Position numbers and translations under genes: made by a program. Positions 44,565-54,378 of a stretch of 64,000 nucleotides of DNA are shown here, in pieces. The stretch spans positions 62,001 to 126,000 of the forward strand of contig CAKREY010000001.1 of assembly GCA_934318045.1 (NCBI GenBank). Reading direction: 5' to 3'. The DNA comes from Coprococcus_C sp934318045. Its GTDB lineage: Bacteria > Bacillota > Clostridia > Lachnospirales > Lachnospiraceae. Each line of letters opens with the position of its first letter. Position 1 is the first letter of the stretch. Below the pieces are notes generated by a model. The model saw only the letters and a list, made by a program, of their open reading frames with translations, searched no databases and was not told the DNA's origin.

Positions 44565-47447
44565 TTATAAATATTCTTCCACAAAGTTTTCAAATTCTTC
44601 CATGCTCATCAGCACCTTTCTTGGCTTTGTCCCCTCTTCCGGTCCAACTACACCGGCTTCGGAAAGCTGATCCATAATACGTGCCGCACGGTTAAATCCG
44701 ATTTTATATACTCTTTGCAACATACCGATAGAAGCTTTATCTTTTCCGATAATAAACTTTCCGGCATCTACAAAGTAGTCATCATATTCCGGTTCGGCGG
44801 ACGACGCACTGCCGCCGGAGCCACCGACTTTTGTACTTGCTATCTCTTTTGAGATTGACTCATCATAGGTCACTTCGCCACTTTCTTCCTTCAGGAAATC
44901 CACGACATCTGCAATCTCATCATCCGACAGGAATGCACCCTGTACACGTACCGGCTTCGGATATCCGGTCGGATAAAATAGCATGTCACCTTTTCCAAGC
45001 AGTTTTTCCGCACCATTCATATCGAGAATGGTTCTCGAATCGACACCTGAGGATACCGTCATCGCGATTCGGGATGGCACATTCGCCTTGATCAATCCCG
45101 TAATGACATCAACCGATGGACGTTGCGTCGCGATAACCAGATGAATGCCCGCCGCACGCGCAAGCTGGGACAGACGCACGATTGCATCCTCCACTTCACC
45201 GTGTGCTACCATCATCAGATCCGCAAGCTCGTCGACGATAATCACGATCTGTGGCAGCTTCTTCAAATCTTCGTTCCCCTCTTCCGAGCCTGTCACTGCC
45301 TTTACCTTTTCATTATAACCCTGCAGGTTCCGCACATTGTACTGTGCAAACAGCTGGTAACGGTTTGTCATCTCAAGCACTGCCCAGTTCAAGGCACCTG
45401 CCGCCTTCTTCGGATCGGTCACAACCGGAATCAGCATATGAGGGATTCCGTTGTAGATACTCAGCTCGACCTGTTTCGGATCGACCATAATGAGTTTCAC
45501 ATCATCCGGCTTTGCCTTATATAAAATGCTCATAATGAGTGTATTAATACAGACTGATTTACCGGAACCGGTCGCACCCGCAATCAGCAGATGCGGCATC
45601 TTTGCGATATCTGCCACAACAACCTGCCCACTGATATCTTTGCCAACCGCAAATGCAATGTTGGAAGGGAACTTCTGGAATGCATCGGACTCAAGCAGAT
45701 CCCGGAAGAACACCGGCTGGCTCTCCTTGTTCGGTACCTCAATACCAACCGCCGGTTTGCCCGGAATCGGTGCCTCGATACGGATGTCTGCCGCCGCTAA
45801 ATTCAGCTTGATATCGTCCGCCAAGTTCGTAATCTTCGATACTTTCACGCCCTGCTCCGGTTGCAATTCATACCGGGTAACGGACGGGCCGCAGCTGTAA
45901 TCCGTCACTGTGACATTCACACCGAAGTTTTCAAGTGTGTTTTTCAGCTTGATTGCTGTCTCACGGACAGACGCTTCGTTTGACTTCGTGCCCTTTCCTT
46001 TGCCGCTCTTCAAGAGCTTAAGCGGAGGGAATTTATATTCCTTGATTGGTTGTTGTTCACTGTTTTCCTGAATTGTCTCCGCAATCTGGTCACGTTCCGA
46101 AAGCATTTCCTGCTCGGATTCTTTCGTCTTCTTACGTTTTCTCGTCGCCGCTTCCGTGACCGGTGTCTCATCCGCTTCCGGCATCGATACATCTTCCGTA
46201 TCCGACGACTTATCTGTTAACTGTGATGTTCTCTTCGTATGTGCCGGTTCCAAAGTATCCGCGGTCGTCACATCAGAGAAAGAAGTATCCGCACCTGTCT
46301 GCGCTGTTTCTTCCTCCTGCCACATCTGATCTGTGGTCATCGTTTCCTCCTGTGCGGCTCCGTCCGTATAATCCGGACGGTCAAAGAAATCCACTGTCTC
46401 TTCCTTCGGTGTATCCGGCACCGGCGGAATATCCGCCTTTGCACTGCGAAGCTCTGTCACACCGCCTTTTTTCTTTTTTAACAAAGAAAGATCCACATAG
46501 CCCTCCGAGACATCTTTCGCATCCTGCAGCGTAAGATTCGGATTGAACAGATCCTCATGTGGAAGCGGCTTTAACTCATGCACTTCCTCATCTGCAACCG
46601 GTTTGTTTTTCGCTTTTTTCTTTTTCTTTTTTGCCGGAGCCGCCGCTTTTTCCTGTTCGACTTTGATATTGTCAAGTTTGGTTCTTCTCTTCGCTTCTAA
46701 CGCTGCTTCCGGATCGATTTCTTCTTCATCCTCGTCATCTTCATAAAGTGCATTATACCGGTTTTTGAACCTTACCGACCGGTCCTTTACAAAATCGATC
46801 AAAGACACATTCATCACGACAATCATACCAATGATAATCAAAAGAGCAATCACAATGATAGCACCCGGTCTTCCGGTCAGATTATACAAAACCACAAGCA
46901 GACCACCAAATATAAATCCGCCGCCTTTTTTCTCCTGTGCACCCATATCATATAGAAGCTTTGCTGTCATATGATCGGCGCCCATAGCAAGCTGTGCGAT
47001 AAATGCTGCTGCAACGATGAAAAGTCCAACACAAAGCACCCGGTTTACCACCGTCTTTTTTGCACCGTTTGACAGCAAAAATGCGGATGTCAGAAACACA
47101 TATAAAGGCAGGATATATTCGGTAATCCCAAACAATCCAAACATAAATTTTGCAAAGAAATTTCCGACGACCCCGCACCAGCCAAAATTGCTGATAAAGA
47201 AAAATGTGCACACAGCCAGACAGATGAAAAGATGGATTTCATCTCTCCGTGCCTGTTCCTGCGCAAGCTGCGCTTTCGTCTTTCTGCCCCCCGTTTTCGA
47301 CCGGGAAGCTGGCGAAGATTTAGATACCTGCGAGGATCCGGATCTCTGTGACGTTTTTCCTGCCGGTGTTGTATGACCGGCTGTCTGCTTACTTCTCGTA
47401 TTCGATTGTGAACCTTTATTATATGTACTGTTGTTTCCCGTTGCCAC
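44565..47447 (-). CDS. ftsK: DNA translocase FtsK/SpoIIIE
   Basis: Septal DNA pump for chromosome segregation, and in spore formers for moving DNA into the forespore. About 960 residues from a GTG at 47447 with AAGGAG 8 nt upstream. N-terminal Ser/Thr-rich tail, four transmembrane segments (about 78-245), a long charged linker (about 255-480), then the motor: IAGATGSGKSVCINTLIMSI (Walker A), IIVDELADLMM (Walker B), and the C-terminal gamma winged helix (RAARIMDQLSEAGVVGPEEG). One copy here probably serves both roles. Confidence 0.96.
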   Translation of the reverse strand: MATGNNSTYNKGSQSNTRSKQTAGHTTPAGKTSQRSGSSQVSKSSPASRSKTGGRKTKAQLAQEQARRDEIHLFICLAVCTFFFISNFGWCGVVGNFFAKFMFGLFGITEYILPLYVFLTSAFLLSNGAKKTVVNRVLCVGLFIVAAAFIAQLAMGADHMTAKLLYDMGAQEKKGGGFIFGGLLVVLYNLTGRPGAIIVIALLIIIGMIVVMNVSLIDFVKDRSVRFKNRYNALYEDDEDEEEIDPEAALEAKRRTKLDNIKVEQEKAAAPAKKKKKKAKNKPVADEEVHELKPLPHEDLFNPNLTLQDAKDVSEGYVDLSLLKKKKGGVTELRSAKADIPPVPDTPKEETVDFFDRPDYTDGAAQEETMTTDQMWQEEETAQTGADTSFSDVTTADTLEPAHTKRTSQLTDKSSDTEDVSMPEADETPVTEAATRKRKKTKESEQEMLSERDQIAETIQENSEQQPIKEYKFPPLKLLKSGKGKGTKSNEASVRETAIKLKNTLENFGVNVTVTDYSCGPSVTRYELQPEQGVKVSKITNLADDIKLNLAAADIRIEAPIPGKPAVGIEVPNKESQPVFFRDLLESDAFQKFPSNIAFAVGKDISGQVVVADIAKMPHLLIAGATGSGKSVCINTLIMSILYKAKPDDVKLIMVDPKQVELSIYNGIPHMLIPVVTDPKKAAGALNWAVLEMTNRYQLFAQYNVRNLQGYNEKVKAVTGSEEGNEDLKKLPQIVIIVDELADLMMVAHGEVEDAIVRLSQLARAAGIHLVIATQRPSVDVITGLIKANVPSRIAMTVSSGVDSRTILDMNGAEKLLGKGDMLFYPTGYPKPVRVQGAFLSDDEIADVVDFLKEESGEVTYDESISKEIASTKVGGSGGSASSAEPEYDDYFVDAGKFIIGKDKASIGMLQRVYKIGFNRAARIMDQLSEAGVVGPEEGTKPRKVLMSMEEFENFVEEYL

Positions 47448-47540
47448 GGTATGCACTCCTTCTCTTTTCCCTCATTCACCCGAGCGTTCATTCCATATAT
47501 CATAATATGTCTGATTTCTCTCTGTCTTTCAGCAATTGTT

Positions 47541-47584
47541 CCCGTACGGCGATTTATAATTACTATACCAAACCGCCACACGGG
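47541..47584. repeat. Imperfect inverted repeat between tepA-like gene and ftsK
   Basis: Arms cccgtacggcgattt (47541-47555) and aaaccgccacacggg (47570-47584) match at 12 of 15 positions, loop 14 nt, without a T-run on the minus strand. Possible mRNA hairpin limiting read-through. Confidence 0.5.
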
Positions 47585-47594
47585 TATATTTATG

Positions 47595-48413
47595 TCAGTT
47601 TAAATGCTCATACTGTTCCATTTTACTATTTTTCTTTGCATTTATCAAGTCATATAAACAATTCATTGCTGTATGAATGCCACCTATCCGGTCGATAATC
47701 CCAGCTTCCACCGCCTGCCTGCCGACCAACACTGAACCGATGTCCTTCGTCAATTCCTTCGTATTGAACATGATTTCGCGCAGCTCTTCTTCCTTGATGG
47801 AACAATGATTCGACGTAAATTCAATGATCCGGTCCTGCATCCGCTCGATATACTCGTAGTTCTGCGTCACGCCAAGCACAGTTCCATTCATCCGGATCGG
47901 ATGTACGACCATCGTTGCTGAGGGAACAATAAACGTTACATCCCCCGACACCGCCAGCGGCACTCCGATCGAATGTCCGCCACCAAGAACGAGACATACC
48001 TTCGGTTTGCTCAAAGATGCAATCATCTCCGCGATGGCAAGTCCCGCCTCGACATCCCCGCCTACGGTATTCAAGAGTACCATCAGCCCGTCGATATCCT
48101 CATCATCCTCCACCGCTGCAAGCTGTGGCAGGATATGCTCATATTTGCTTGTCTTCGAAGAGGCGCCAAGATTCTCATGTCCCTCGATTTCACCAATAAT
48201 ATTCAACAGATGAATCCGATGATGATACCGGTTTTTAGACAAAGTAATCTGTCCATAATCCGTAATCAGGCTCCCTTGTTTTTCATTCGGATCCATGTCC
48301 TTTCCGGACCGTTTCTCCGTGATATCCTGCATCTGTGTATCGATCGGTGTTTCGCCTTTGTTTGTGCCCCTGTTTTTTGCATGTATTGGCATTTTTTCGT
48401 TTTCCTGCATCAT
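47595..48413 (-). CDS. ClpP-class protease, TepA/YmfB-like
   Basis: 272 residues. After a hydrophilic N-terminus (1-60) comes a ClpP/crotonase-fold Ser protease: LLNTVGGDVEAGLAIAEMI, GGGHSIGVPLAVSG with the nucleophile Ser, and MVVHPIRMNG with the catalytic His. Bacillus TepA (YmfB) is called translocation-enhancing and neighbours spoIIIE, as here. Substrates unknown. GGAGG lies 8 nt before the ATG; Met2 is an alternative start. First gene of the ftsK-fhs-folD-rimO-pgsA block, divergent from the pyrophosphatase gene. Confidence 0.92.
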   Translation of the reverse strand: MMQENEKMPIHAKNRGTNKGETPIDTQMQDITEKRSGKDMDPNEKQGSLITDYGQITLSKNRYHHRIHLLNIIGEIEGHENLGASSKTSKYEHILPQLAAVEDDEDIDGLMVLLNTVGGDVEAGLAIAEMIASLSKPKVCLVLGGGHSIGVPLAVSGDVTFIVPSATMVVHPIRMNGTVLGVTQNYEYIERMQDRIIEFTSNHCSIKEEELREIMFNTKELTKDIGSVLVGRQAVEAGIIDRIGGIHTAMNCLYDLINAKKNSKMEQYEHLN

Positions 48414-48517
48414 AATTTCTGCCTCCGTTTTCTGATATTATTGCCTGGAATGCAAATCATTTCACATATCCTGTTCGCATATTCATACATTTCTCACAGA
48501 TATTATGTACATTTTGT

Positions 48518-48546
48518 TTGACTTTTATAATTGCGGAAACTATAAT
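48518..48546 (+). promoter_or_regulatory. Sigma-A promoter for the pyrophosphatase gene
   Basis: TTGACT (48518-48523), exact 17-nt spacer, perfect TATAAT (48541-48546). Start near 48553, leader about 47 nt ending in GGAGG. The best promoter in the window. Confidence 0.85.
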
Positions 48547-48599
48547 AGCAACGCAAAACAGATTTTATTGACTTTACAAGAATTACGGAGGTTTGATGA

Positions 48600-50258
48600 A
48601 TGGAAACACAAAGCAAAGATAAAGTATATGTCATCGGACACAAAAATCCGGATACTGACTCCATCTGTTCTTCCATTTGCTATGCTTATCTGAAACGACA
48701 GATTACCGGCGACGATTATGTACCGATGCGTGCCGGCGAGATAAACGCTGAGACAAAATACGTATTGCATGCATTTTCCGCCGCTGTACCGGAATATATG
48801 GAGAATGTTTCCACACAGGTAAAAGATGTGGAATACCGCCATATCGATGGCGTCGATGGGGAGATTTCCATCAAAAACGCATGGGAAATCTTAAGCGAAT
48901 CCGGTGCCACTACCCTTCCATCGGTGGATGAAAACGGTAACCTGACCGGACTGATCACCGTGCGTGACATCGCTATGACTTATATGGAAGTCTACGACAA
49001 CCGTGTCATCGCATCCGCACACACACCATATAAAAATATTATCAACACGCTCTCTGCCGATCTGATTGTCGGGGATGAGAAGGATTATGTACATACCGGG
49101 AAGATTCTGATATCGGCTGCCAATCCGGATATGATGGAAAATTATATCGAACAGGGAGATATCGTCATACTTGGTAACCGTTACGAATCACAGCTTTGCG
49201 CAATTGAGATGGATGCACAGTGCATCATCATCTGCGATGGCGCAGTCGTATCGAAGACAATCACGAAGCTTGCCGAGGATCACAAATGCTCGATCATCCG
49301 CACGCCATATGATACCTATACAGCGGCACGTCTGATCAACCAGAGTATCCCGATCCGTTACTTCATGAAGAAGGATAACCTGATTACGTTCTCGACCGAG
49401 GATTATATCCGGGATATCCGTACCGTGATGGCAGGCAAACGCCACCAGTACTATCCTGTCCTGAATGAATATGGAAAATATGTGGGACTGATCTCCCAGC
49501 GAAATTATCTGAATGCGAATCCGAAAAAGGTCATCTTAGTTGACCACAACGAGCATGCACAGGCAGTTGACGGTATCGAAGAGGTCCAGCTTCTTGAAAT
49601 CATCGATCACCACAGACTCGGCGGCCTGCAGACGATGAATCCGGTATATTTCCGCAATCAGCCACTTGGCTGTACCGCAACGATCATCTACCAGATGTTT
49701 GAAGAAAACCATATTGAAATCCCGAAGCAGATTGCCGGATTGTTATGTTCCGCAATCATCTCCGATACTTTGATGTTCCGCTCTCCGACCTGCACACAGA
49801 TGGATGAGCATACATGCCGGACGCTTGCAAAGATTGCGAACATTGATATCGAAGCGTACGCAATTGCCATGTTTAACGCCGGAAGCAAGCTGATGAACGA
49901 GACAGACGAAGAAATCTTCTATCAGGATTACAAGGTATTTTCCTCTGAGAACTTAAAGTTCGGCATCGGACAGATTACTGCGTTCAACTCTACGATGTTA
50001 GATGCGGTCAAGCCGCGTATCCTCAAATACATGGAAAGCATCTACAACCAGAGTGAAGCCGATATGCTATTCTTCATGCTGACAAACATCTTCAAAGAAA
50101 GCACCGAGCTTTTATACTACGGCAAAAACTCCGAAGAACTGCTTGAAAAAGCGTTCAAGCTCGACGAAGTATCCGGCGGCAGCATCAACCTGCCGGGCGT
50201 TGTCTCCAGAAAGAAACAGATTTTACCGATGATCGTAAGTGCTTCGAATAATATGTAG
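48600..50258 (+). CDS. ppaC: Mn-dependent inorganic pyrophosphatase with CBS and DRTGG regulatory domains
   Basis: Family II PPase hydrolysing pyrophosphate, regulated by adenine nucleotides. 552 residues: N-terminal DHH part (YVIGHKNPDTDSICSSICYA), a CBS domain, a DRTGG-type domain and a second CBS (about 70-300), then DHH motif IIDHHRLGGLQ and the C-terminal DHHA2 domain. Plain family II PPases are about 310 residues, so the 240-residue insert is the regulatory block; in clostridial relatives AMP/ADP inhibit and ATP or Ap4A activate. Own promoter and terminator. Confidence 0.96.
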   Translation: METQSKDKVYVIGHKNPDTDSICSSICYAYLKRQITGDDYVPMRAGEINAETKYVLHAFSAAVPEYMENVSTQVKDVEYRHIDGVDGEISIKNAWEILSESGATTLPSVDENGNLTGLITVRDIAMTYMEVYDNRVIASAHTPYKNIINTLSADLIVGDEKDYVHTGKILISAANPDMMENYIEQGDIVILGNRYESQLCAIEMDAQCIIICDGAVVSKTITKLAEDHKCSIIRTPYDTYTAARLINQSIPIRYFMKKDNLITFSTEDYIRDIRTVMAGKRHQYYPVLNEYGKYVGLISQRNYLNANPKKVILVDHNEHAQAVDGIEEVQLLEIIDHHRLGGLQTMNPVYFRNQPLGCTATIIYQMFEENHIEIPKQIAGLLCSAIISDTLMFRSPTCTQMDEHTCRTLAKIANIDIEAYAIAMFNAGSKLMNETDEEIFYQDYKVFSSENLKFGIGQITAFNSTMLDAVKPRILKYMESIYNQSEADMLFFMLTNIFKESTELLYYGKNSEELLEKAFKLDEVSGGSINLPGVVSRKKQILPMIVSASNNM

Positions 50259-50286
50259 GATATGTAATCAGCAAATGCCTATAACA

Positions 50287-50335
50287 CAAAAAGAGACATT
50301 CCCAAACAATTCAGATAGGGAATGCCTCTTTTTTA
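50287..50335. terminator. Bidirectional terminator, ppaC / MATE gene
   Basis: Arms aaaaagagacattccc (50288-50303) and gggaatgcctctttttt (50318-50334), one internal mismatch, 14-nt loop, A-run and T-run on the outer sides. Between two convergent genes. Confidence 0.85.
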
Positions 50336-50368
50336 TATATAATATATTTTATTATACGCTGACTGCAA

Positions 50369-51766
50369 TTATACCATCTGCACCAACCAGACATCGCTCT
50401 TCACCATAAAGAATCCAATCGTCGCTTTGATCAATTCCGTTGCCTGCACGAAAAAATATACACTTACAATTCCAAGTCCCGTAAAATGCGCAAGCACGTA
50501 CGCACAAGGAACAACAATGACCCATGTGAACACGGAATCAAACAGGAATGTAACCAATGTCTTACCGCCTGACCGTAAGGTAAAGTAGAAGGTATGGCTC
50601 ATGGAACAAATCGGCATCAAAAGCGCAGATATACTCATGAATGCTGTAGCAAGCTTCTTGATTTCATCGGTTGTATTGTAGATATGCGGGAAAAACCTGC
50701 CAACTACAAACATTACCGCTGCTACAAGTATACAGCAAAATACACTGAACACGATCATCTTATTATCCGCATCCTTCGCCTGTTCCAGCTCACCGGCTCC
50801 CAGATACTGTCCTACAATGATGCTGATACAGGCACCAAGCTGAATATACACAATATTAAACAAATTCGTGATCGTCGTTGCGATGTTTAGTCCGGCAACT
50901 ACTTCGAGCCCGCGCACCGAATAGCACTGCGTCACCGCTGTCATCCCCGCCGCCCAGAGAAGTTCATTCAACATAAGCGGAAATCCTTTGATCAAAATTG
51001 CTTTGAATTCGTCCATTGGTATACCAATTCCCTGGTATGCACCAGCCAGATACTTGTTCTTTTCTTTATGGGTATGTGCCCATATTACAATAATCGCAGC
51101 TTCTATATAACGCGCCAGTATCGTTGCAAGTGCTGCACCCATAACACCAAGCTTCGGAAATGGTCCAATTCCAAATATCAACAGATAATCTAACACAGCA
51201 TTGCTACCAACTGCCACGAAACTTGCAGCCATCGGTACAAATGTCTGCCCGGTTTCCTTAATATTTGTCGCATACGACTGTGTAATTGCAAACGGAATCA
51301 GGCCGATCAACATAATAGACAAATATTGTTTTCCGTACTGCAACGCAACTTCTGTTGCACCGGTTCCGGCTGTATCCGTAAGATATAAGGATATCAGATT
51401 CTCACCGTTCGTGATAAATAACGTAATTGCAAGTATTGTTACAAACACAGTTGCATACAGTTTAAACCGGAATGAATACATATGACCTTCATGGTTTCCT
51501 TTTCCGAAATACTGTGCACCAAAAATACTTGCCGCCGATGCCGCACCAAAAATCGCCAGATTATATACAAAAATCAACTGATTCACAATCGCTACACCGG
51601 ACATTTGCTCGGTTCCAAGCTGCCCAACCATGATATTATCCAAAAAGCTGACCAGATTCGTAATCGCATTCTGTAAGATCATCGGCAAAGCGAGCATCAG
51701 ATATCGCTTATAAAAGGCACGGTCACCAATAAATTTTTTGATTTGAAAAGACCGTTTCGTATTCAT
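50369..51766 (-). CDS. MATE family multidrug/Na+-coupled efflux transporter
   Basis: 465 residues with about twelve hydrophobic segments in two related halves. Typical sites: LALPMILQNAITNLVSFLDN, IMVGQLGTEQMSGVAIVNQ, and the second half IKGFPLMLNELLWAAGMTAV. Family members export cationic drugs or metabolites with Na+ or H+; substrate unknown. AGGTG lies 8 nt before the ATG. It follows the cellobiose phosphorylase terminator, so it is probably a separate unit. Confidence 0.93.
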   Translation of the reverse strand: MNTKRSFQIKKFIGDRAFYKRYLMLALPMILQNAITNLVSFLDNIMVGQLGTEQMSGVAIVNQLIFVYNLAIFGAASAASIFGAQYFGKGNHEGHMYSFRFKLYATVFVTILAITLFITNGENLISLYLTDTAGTGATEVALQYGKQYLSIMLIGLIPFAITQSYATNIKETGQTFVPMAASFVAVGSNAVLDYLLIFGIGPFPKLGVMGAALATILARYIEAAIIVIWAHTHKEKNKYLAGAYQGIGIPMDEFKAILIKGFPLMLNELLWAAGMTAVTQCYSVRGLEVVAGLNIATTITNLFNIVYIQLGACISIIVGQYLGAGELEQAKDADNKMIVFSVFCCILVAAVMFVVGRFFPHIYNTTDEIKKLATAFMSISALLMPICSMSHTFYFTLRSGGKTLVTFLFDSVFTWVIVVPCAYVLAHFTGLGIVSVYFFVQATELIKATIGFFMVKSDVWLVQMV

Positions 51767-51873
51767 GTGTCATTCACCTCACTTTTCACGTACTCCCTGC
51801 ATGTTTCACAATTGAATCTGAAAATCTCCAGCATAATAGTTCCGCACGCATATATCAATTCTGTTAGACCTAT

Positions 51874-51911
51874 AAAAAATATGGTGGGTACAGAATCTAC
51901 CCACCATATCA
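51874..51911 (-). terminator. Intrinsic terminator of the cellobiose phosphorylase gene
   Basis: Stem atatggtgggta/tacccaccatat (51879-51890 with 51898-51909), 7-nt loop, then a run of six T on the minus strand. Confidence 0.92.
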
Positions 51912-51950
51912 CATAGTTTCTTCTATATTTGCGTACGTTTGTCTAACCAC

Positions 51951-54353
51951 TTACATTGTAAGGATAATCTCATTGACATCTGCCAGCTCACTTGCCGCAA
52001 TGTAGTTATCCTTCATTTCCTTGCCATTTACGACAAGACTTGTATAACCGCTCTCTGCGCCATTTGGATTCTTCACAACGATATGAAGCTTCTTTCCACG
52101 GAAGTCCTTGTTGATCTCGAATTCCTTCCAGTCAGATGGTACAGATGGTGCGATACGAAGTCCATCAAAGTCCGGTCGCATACCAAGGATACCCTCAACA
52201 CATCCAACCATAACCGTCGATGCAGTACCTGTCAGCCAGTGTACATGCGCTCTGCCCTCGAATGGGCTTTCCGAACTCTCTGTGAACTGTCCGTGGCAAT
52301 ATGGCTCCAGCTTTCTGATCTCTGCCTTGTCATTCATGGATGCCGGTGAGCTCTCTGTAAAATATTCAAATGCACGGTTTCCGTGTCCCATCAAGGATTC
52401 TGCCAGAATAATCCAACCCTGTGGCTGTGAGAAGATACCACCGTTTTCCTTGGTCGATGGATTGAACAGAAGCATCAATGCTCCCTCAAACGCATGGTCC
52501 ACATACGATGGCGCCATCAGACGTACGCCATATGGTGTATTCAATTCTCTGTGTACAGACTCGAGTGCCTTCTCCGCCTGATCCTTTGTGGCAAGTCCAC
52601 TGATGACCGCCCATGACTGTGGATTCAGCCACATATTTGCTTCCGGATCATGCTTGGAACCGATGATCATGCCGTCTTCCTTGTATCCACGGATATAGCG
52701 GTCATCCTCCCAGCACTTTGTCTGGATAATATCGCCAAGTTCCTTCTGGATCTTATCCAGATATGCGATATATTCTGTATCATTTTTCTGCTCTGCAAAG
52801 ATACGGAGCACGCTCATCGCATAGTAAAGCTGCATTGCAACAAATGTCGACTCGCCCTGCTTGCCAAGACGTAAGCAGTCATTCCAGTCTGCATGCAGAC
52901 CTGCCGGCATACGGTTGTTTCCAAGGTGATTCATAGAGAAATCAATCGCACGCTTCAAATGCTCATATACCGTACCCTCTCCGCCATTTGCGAACAGGAT
53001 TACTTCATCGATAAAGTCTGTATTTCCAGACTCTGCAATATACTTATAAACTGTCGGGAACAGCCACAATGCATCATCTGCACGATATGCCGGATGTCCG
53101 GTTGCGCGTACGTAAGACTCGTCATCCGGTGTATCCTCATGACCTGCATTGTGATCAAACTTTACAAGCGGAAGTCCACCGCCATTGTCTACCTGTGCAG
53201 ACAACATGAAACGGATCTTATCTAACGCCATCTCCGGTGCTAAGTGGATCACGCCCTGGATATCCTGTACAGTATCACGGTATCCGTATCCATTTCGAAG
53301 GCCACAGTAAGAGAACGATGCGGCTCTTGACCAGATAAATGTCATGAAACACTGATATGCATTCCATGTATTGATCATCGCATTGAATGACTCACTTGGT
53401 GTCTTTACCTGGAAATGAGACAGCTTACCATGCCAGTATTCCTTCAACTCTGCAAGCTCTGCTTCACTCTGTGCATGCACATCTGCATAGCTGTTCATCA
53501 CTGCTTCTGTCTCTGCATCACTCTTCATGCCGAGTACAAATGCAAGCTCCTTGCTCTCGCCCGGTGCGAGTGTGATCTTAGTCTCCAAAGCACCGCACGC
53601 GTTACTGTTATAATTGAGACTATTTCCGCAATCGCCGTTTTCTACACCGGCTGGATTACCGTAGCCATGATATCTGCCAAGAAATGCTTCCTTATCTCCG
53701 GCATAGCTTGCAACCTCTGCGCCAGCCAGACCAAAGAATCTTATAAATGCAACACTTCCGTTGATGGCTGCACCCTTATTCACGTTTTCATTGATTACCT
53801 GCTTGATGCGGTTTCCCATGAAATATGTTCTTGTGATAAAGAGTGTATACTGCAGATTGACCTGATCCTGCTCATAGTTGTTATCATTTGTAAATTCACA
53901 GTAACCGAAGACGGACAGATTACGTGGCTTGTCCGAATCGTTCGTAACCTTCAGCTTCCATACCTCATGTGTCTTATCAAGTGGTACATAGTAAAGCACA
54001 GAGCTCTTGATACCTGCATATTCTGCATTCATATACGTATAGCCTGTACCATGGTGACACTCACTCTTATAGCTGTCCAAATCTTTTCCTACCGGCTGCC
54101 AGGAAGCTGACCAGTAATCTTTACTGTCATTGTCACGCAGATAAATATATCTGCCCGGCTGGTCAAAGCTGTTGAAGATATATCGAAGAATTCTTCCGTT
54201 TGCACCAGACTTTACAAAGCTGTATCCACCGGCATTGTTGGAGATGATTGCGCCGTATTCCGGAGAACCAAGGTAGTTCGCCCAAGGTGCCGGTGTGTCC
54301 GGTCTGTCAATCACATATTCCTTATTTGCCTCATCAAAGTATCCGTATCTCAT
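51951..54353 (-). CDS. Cellobiose phosphorylase (glycoside hydrolase family 94)
   Basis: Cytosolic phosphorolysis of cellobiose to glucose-1-phosphate and glucose, saving ATP. 800 residues, the length of cellobiose phosphorylases rather than the longer cellodextrin or cyclic-glucan enzymes. N-terminal MRYGYFDEANKEYVIDRPDT, the CBP-type SASWQPVGKDL, RNGYGYRDTVQDIQGV, and HADWNDCLRLG holding the general-acid Asp; C-terminal VHWLTGTASTVMVG. GGGAGGG lies 6 nt before the ATG. It starts 25 nt behind PNPase, probably by read-through. Other beta-glucobiose specificity cannot be ruled out. Confidence 0.92.
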   Translation of the reverse strand: MRYGYFDEANKEYVIDRPDTPAPWANYLGSPEYGAIISNNAGGYSFVKSGANGRILRYIFNSFDQPGRYIYLRDNDSKDYWSASWQPVGKDLDSYKSECHHGTGYTYMNAEYAGIKSSVLYYVPLDKTHEVWKLKVTNDSDKPRNLSVFGYCEFTNDNNYEQDQVNLQYTLFITRTYFMGNRIKQVINENVNKGAAINGSVAFIRFFGLAGAEVASYAGDKEAFLGRYHGYGNPAGVENGDCGNSLNYNSNACGALETKITLAPGESKELAFVLGMKSDAETEAVMNSYADVHAQSEAELAELKEYWHGKLSHFQVKTPSESFNAMINTWNAYQCFMTFIWSRAASFSYCGLRNGYGYRDTVQDIQGVIHLAPEMALDKIRFMLSAQVDNGGGLPLVKFDHNAGHEDTPDDESYVRATGHPAYRADDALWLFPTVYKYIAESGNTDFIDEVILFANGGEGTVYEHLKRAIDFSMNHLGNNRMPAGLHADWNDCLRLGKQGESTFVAMQLYYAMSVLRIFAEQKNDTEYIAYLDKIQKELGDIIQTKCWEDDRYIRGYKEDGMIIGSKHDPEANMWLNPQSWAVISGLATKDQAEKALESVHRELNTPYGVRLMAPSYVDHAFEGALMLLFNPSTKENGGIFSQPQGWIILAESLMGHGNRAFEYFTESSPASMNDKAEIRKLEPYCHGQFTESSESPFEGRAHVHWLTGTASTVMVGCVEGILGMRPDFDGLRIAPSVPSDWKEFEINKDFRGKKLHIVVKNPNGAESGYTSLVVNGKEMKDNYIAASELADVNEIILTM

Positions 54354-54378
54354 GAGGTACCCTCCCTAATTTATAGTT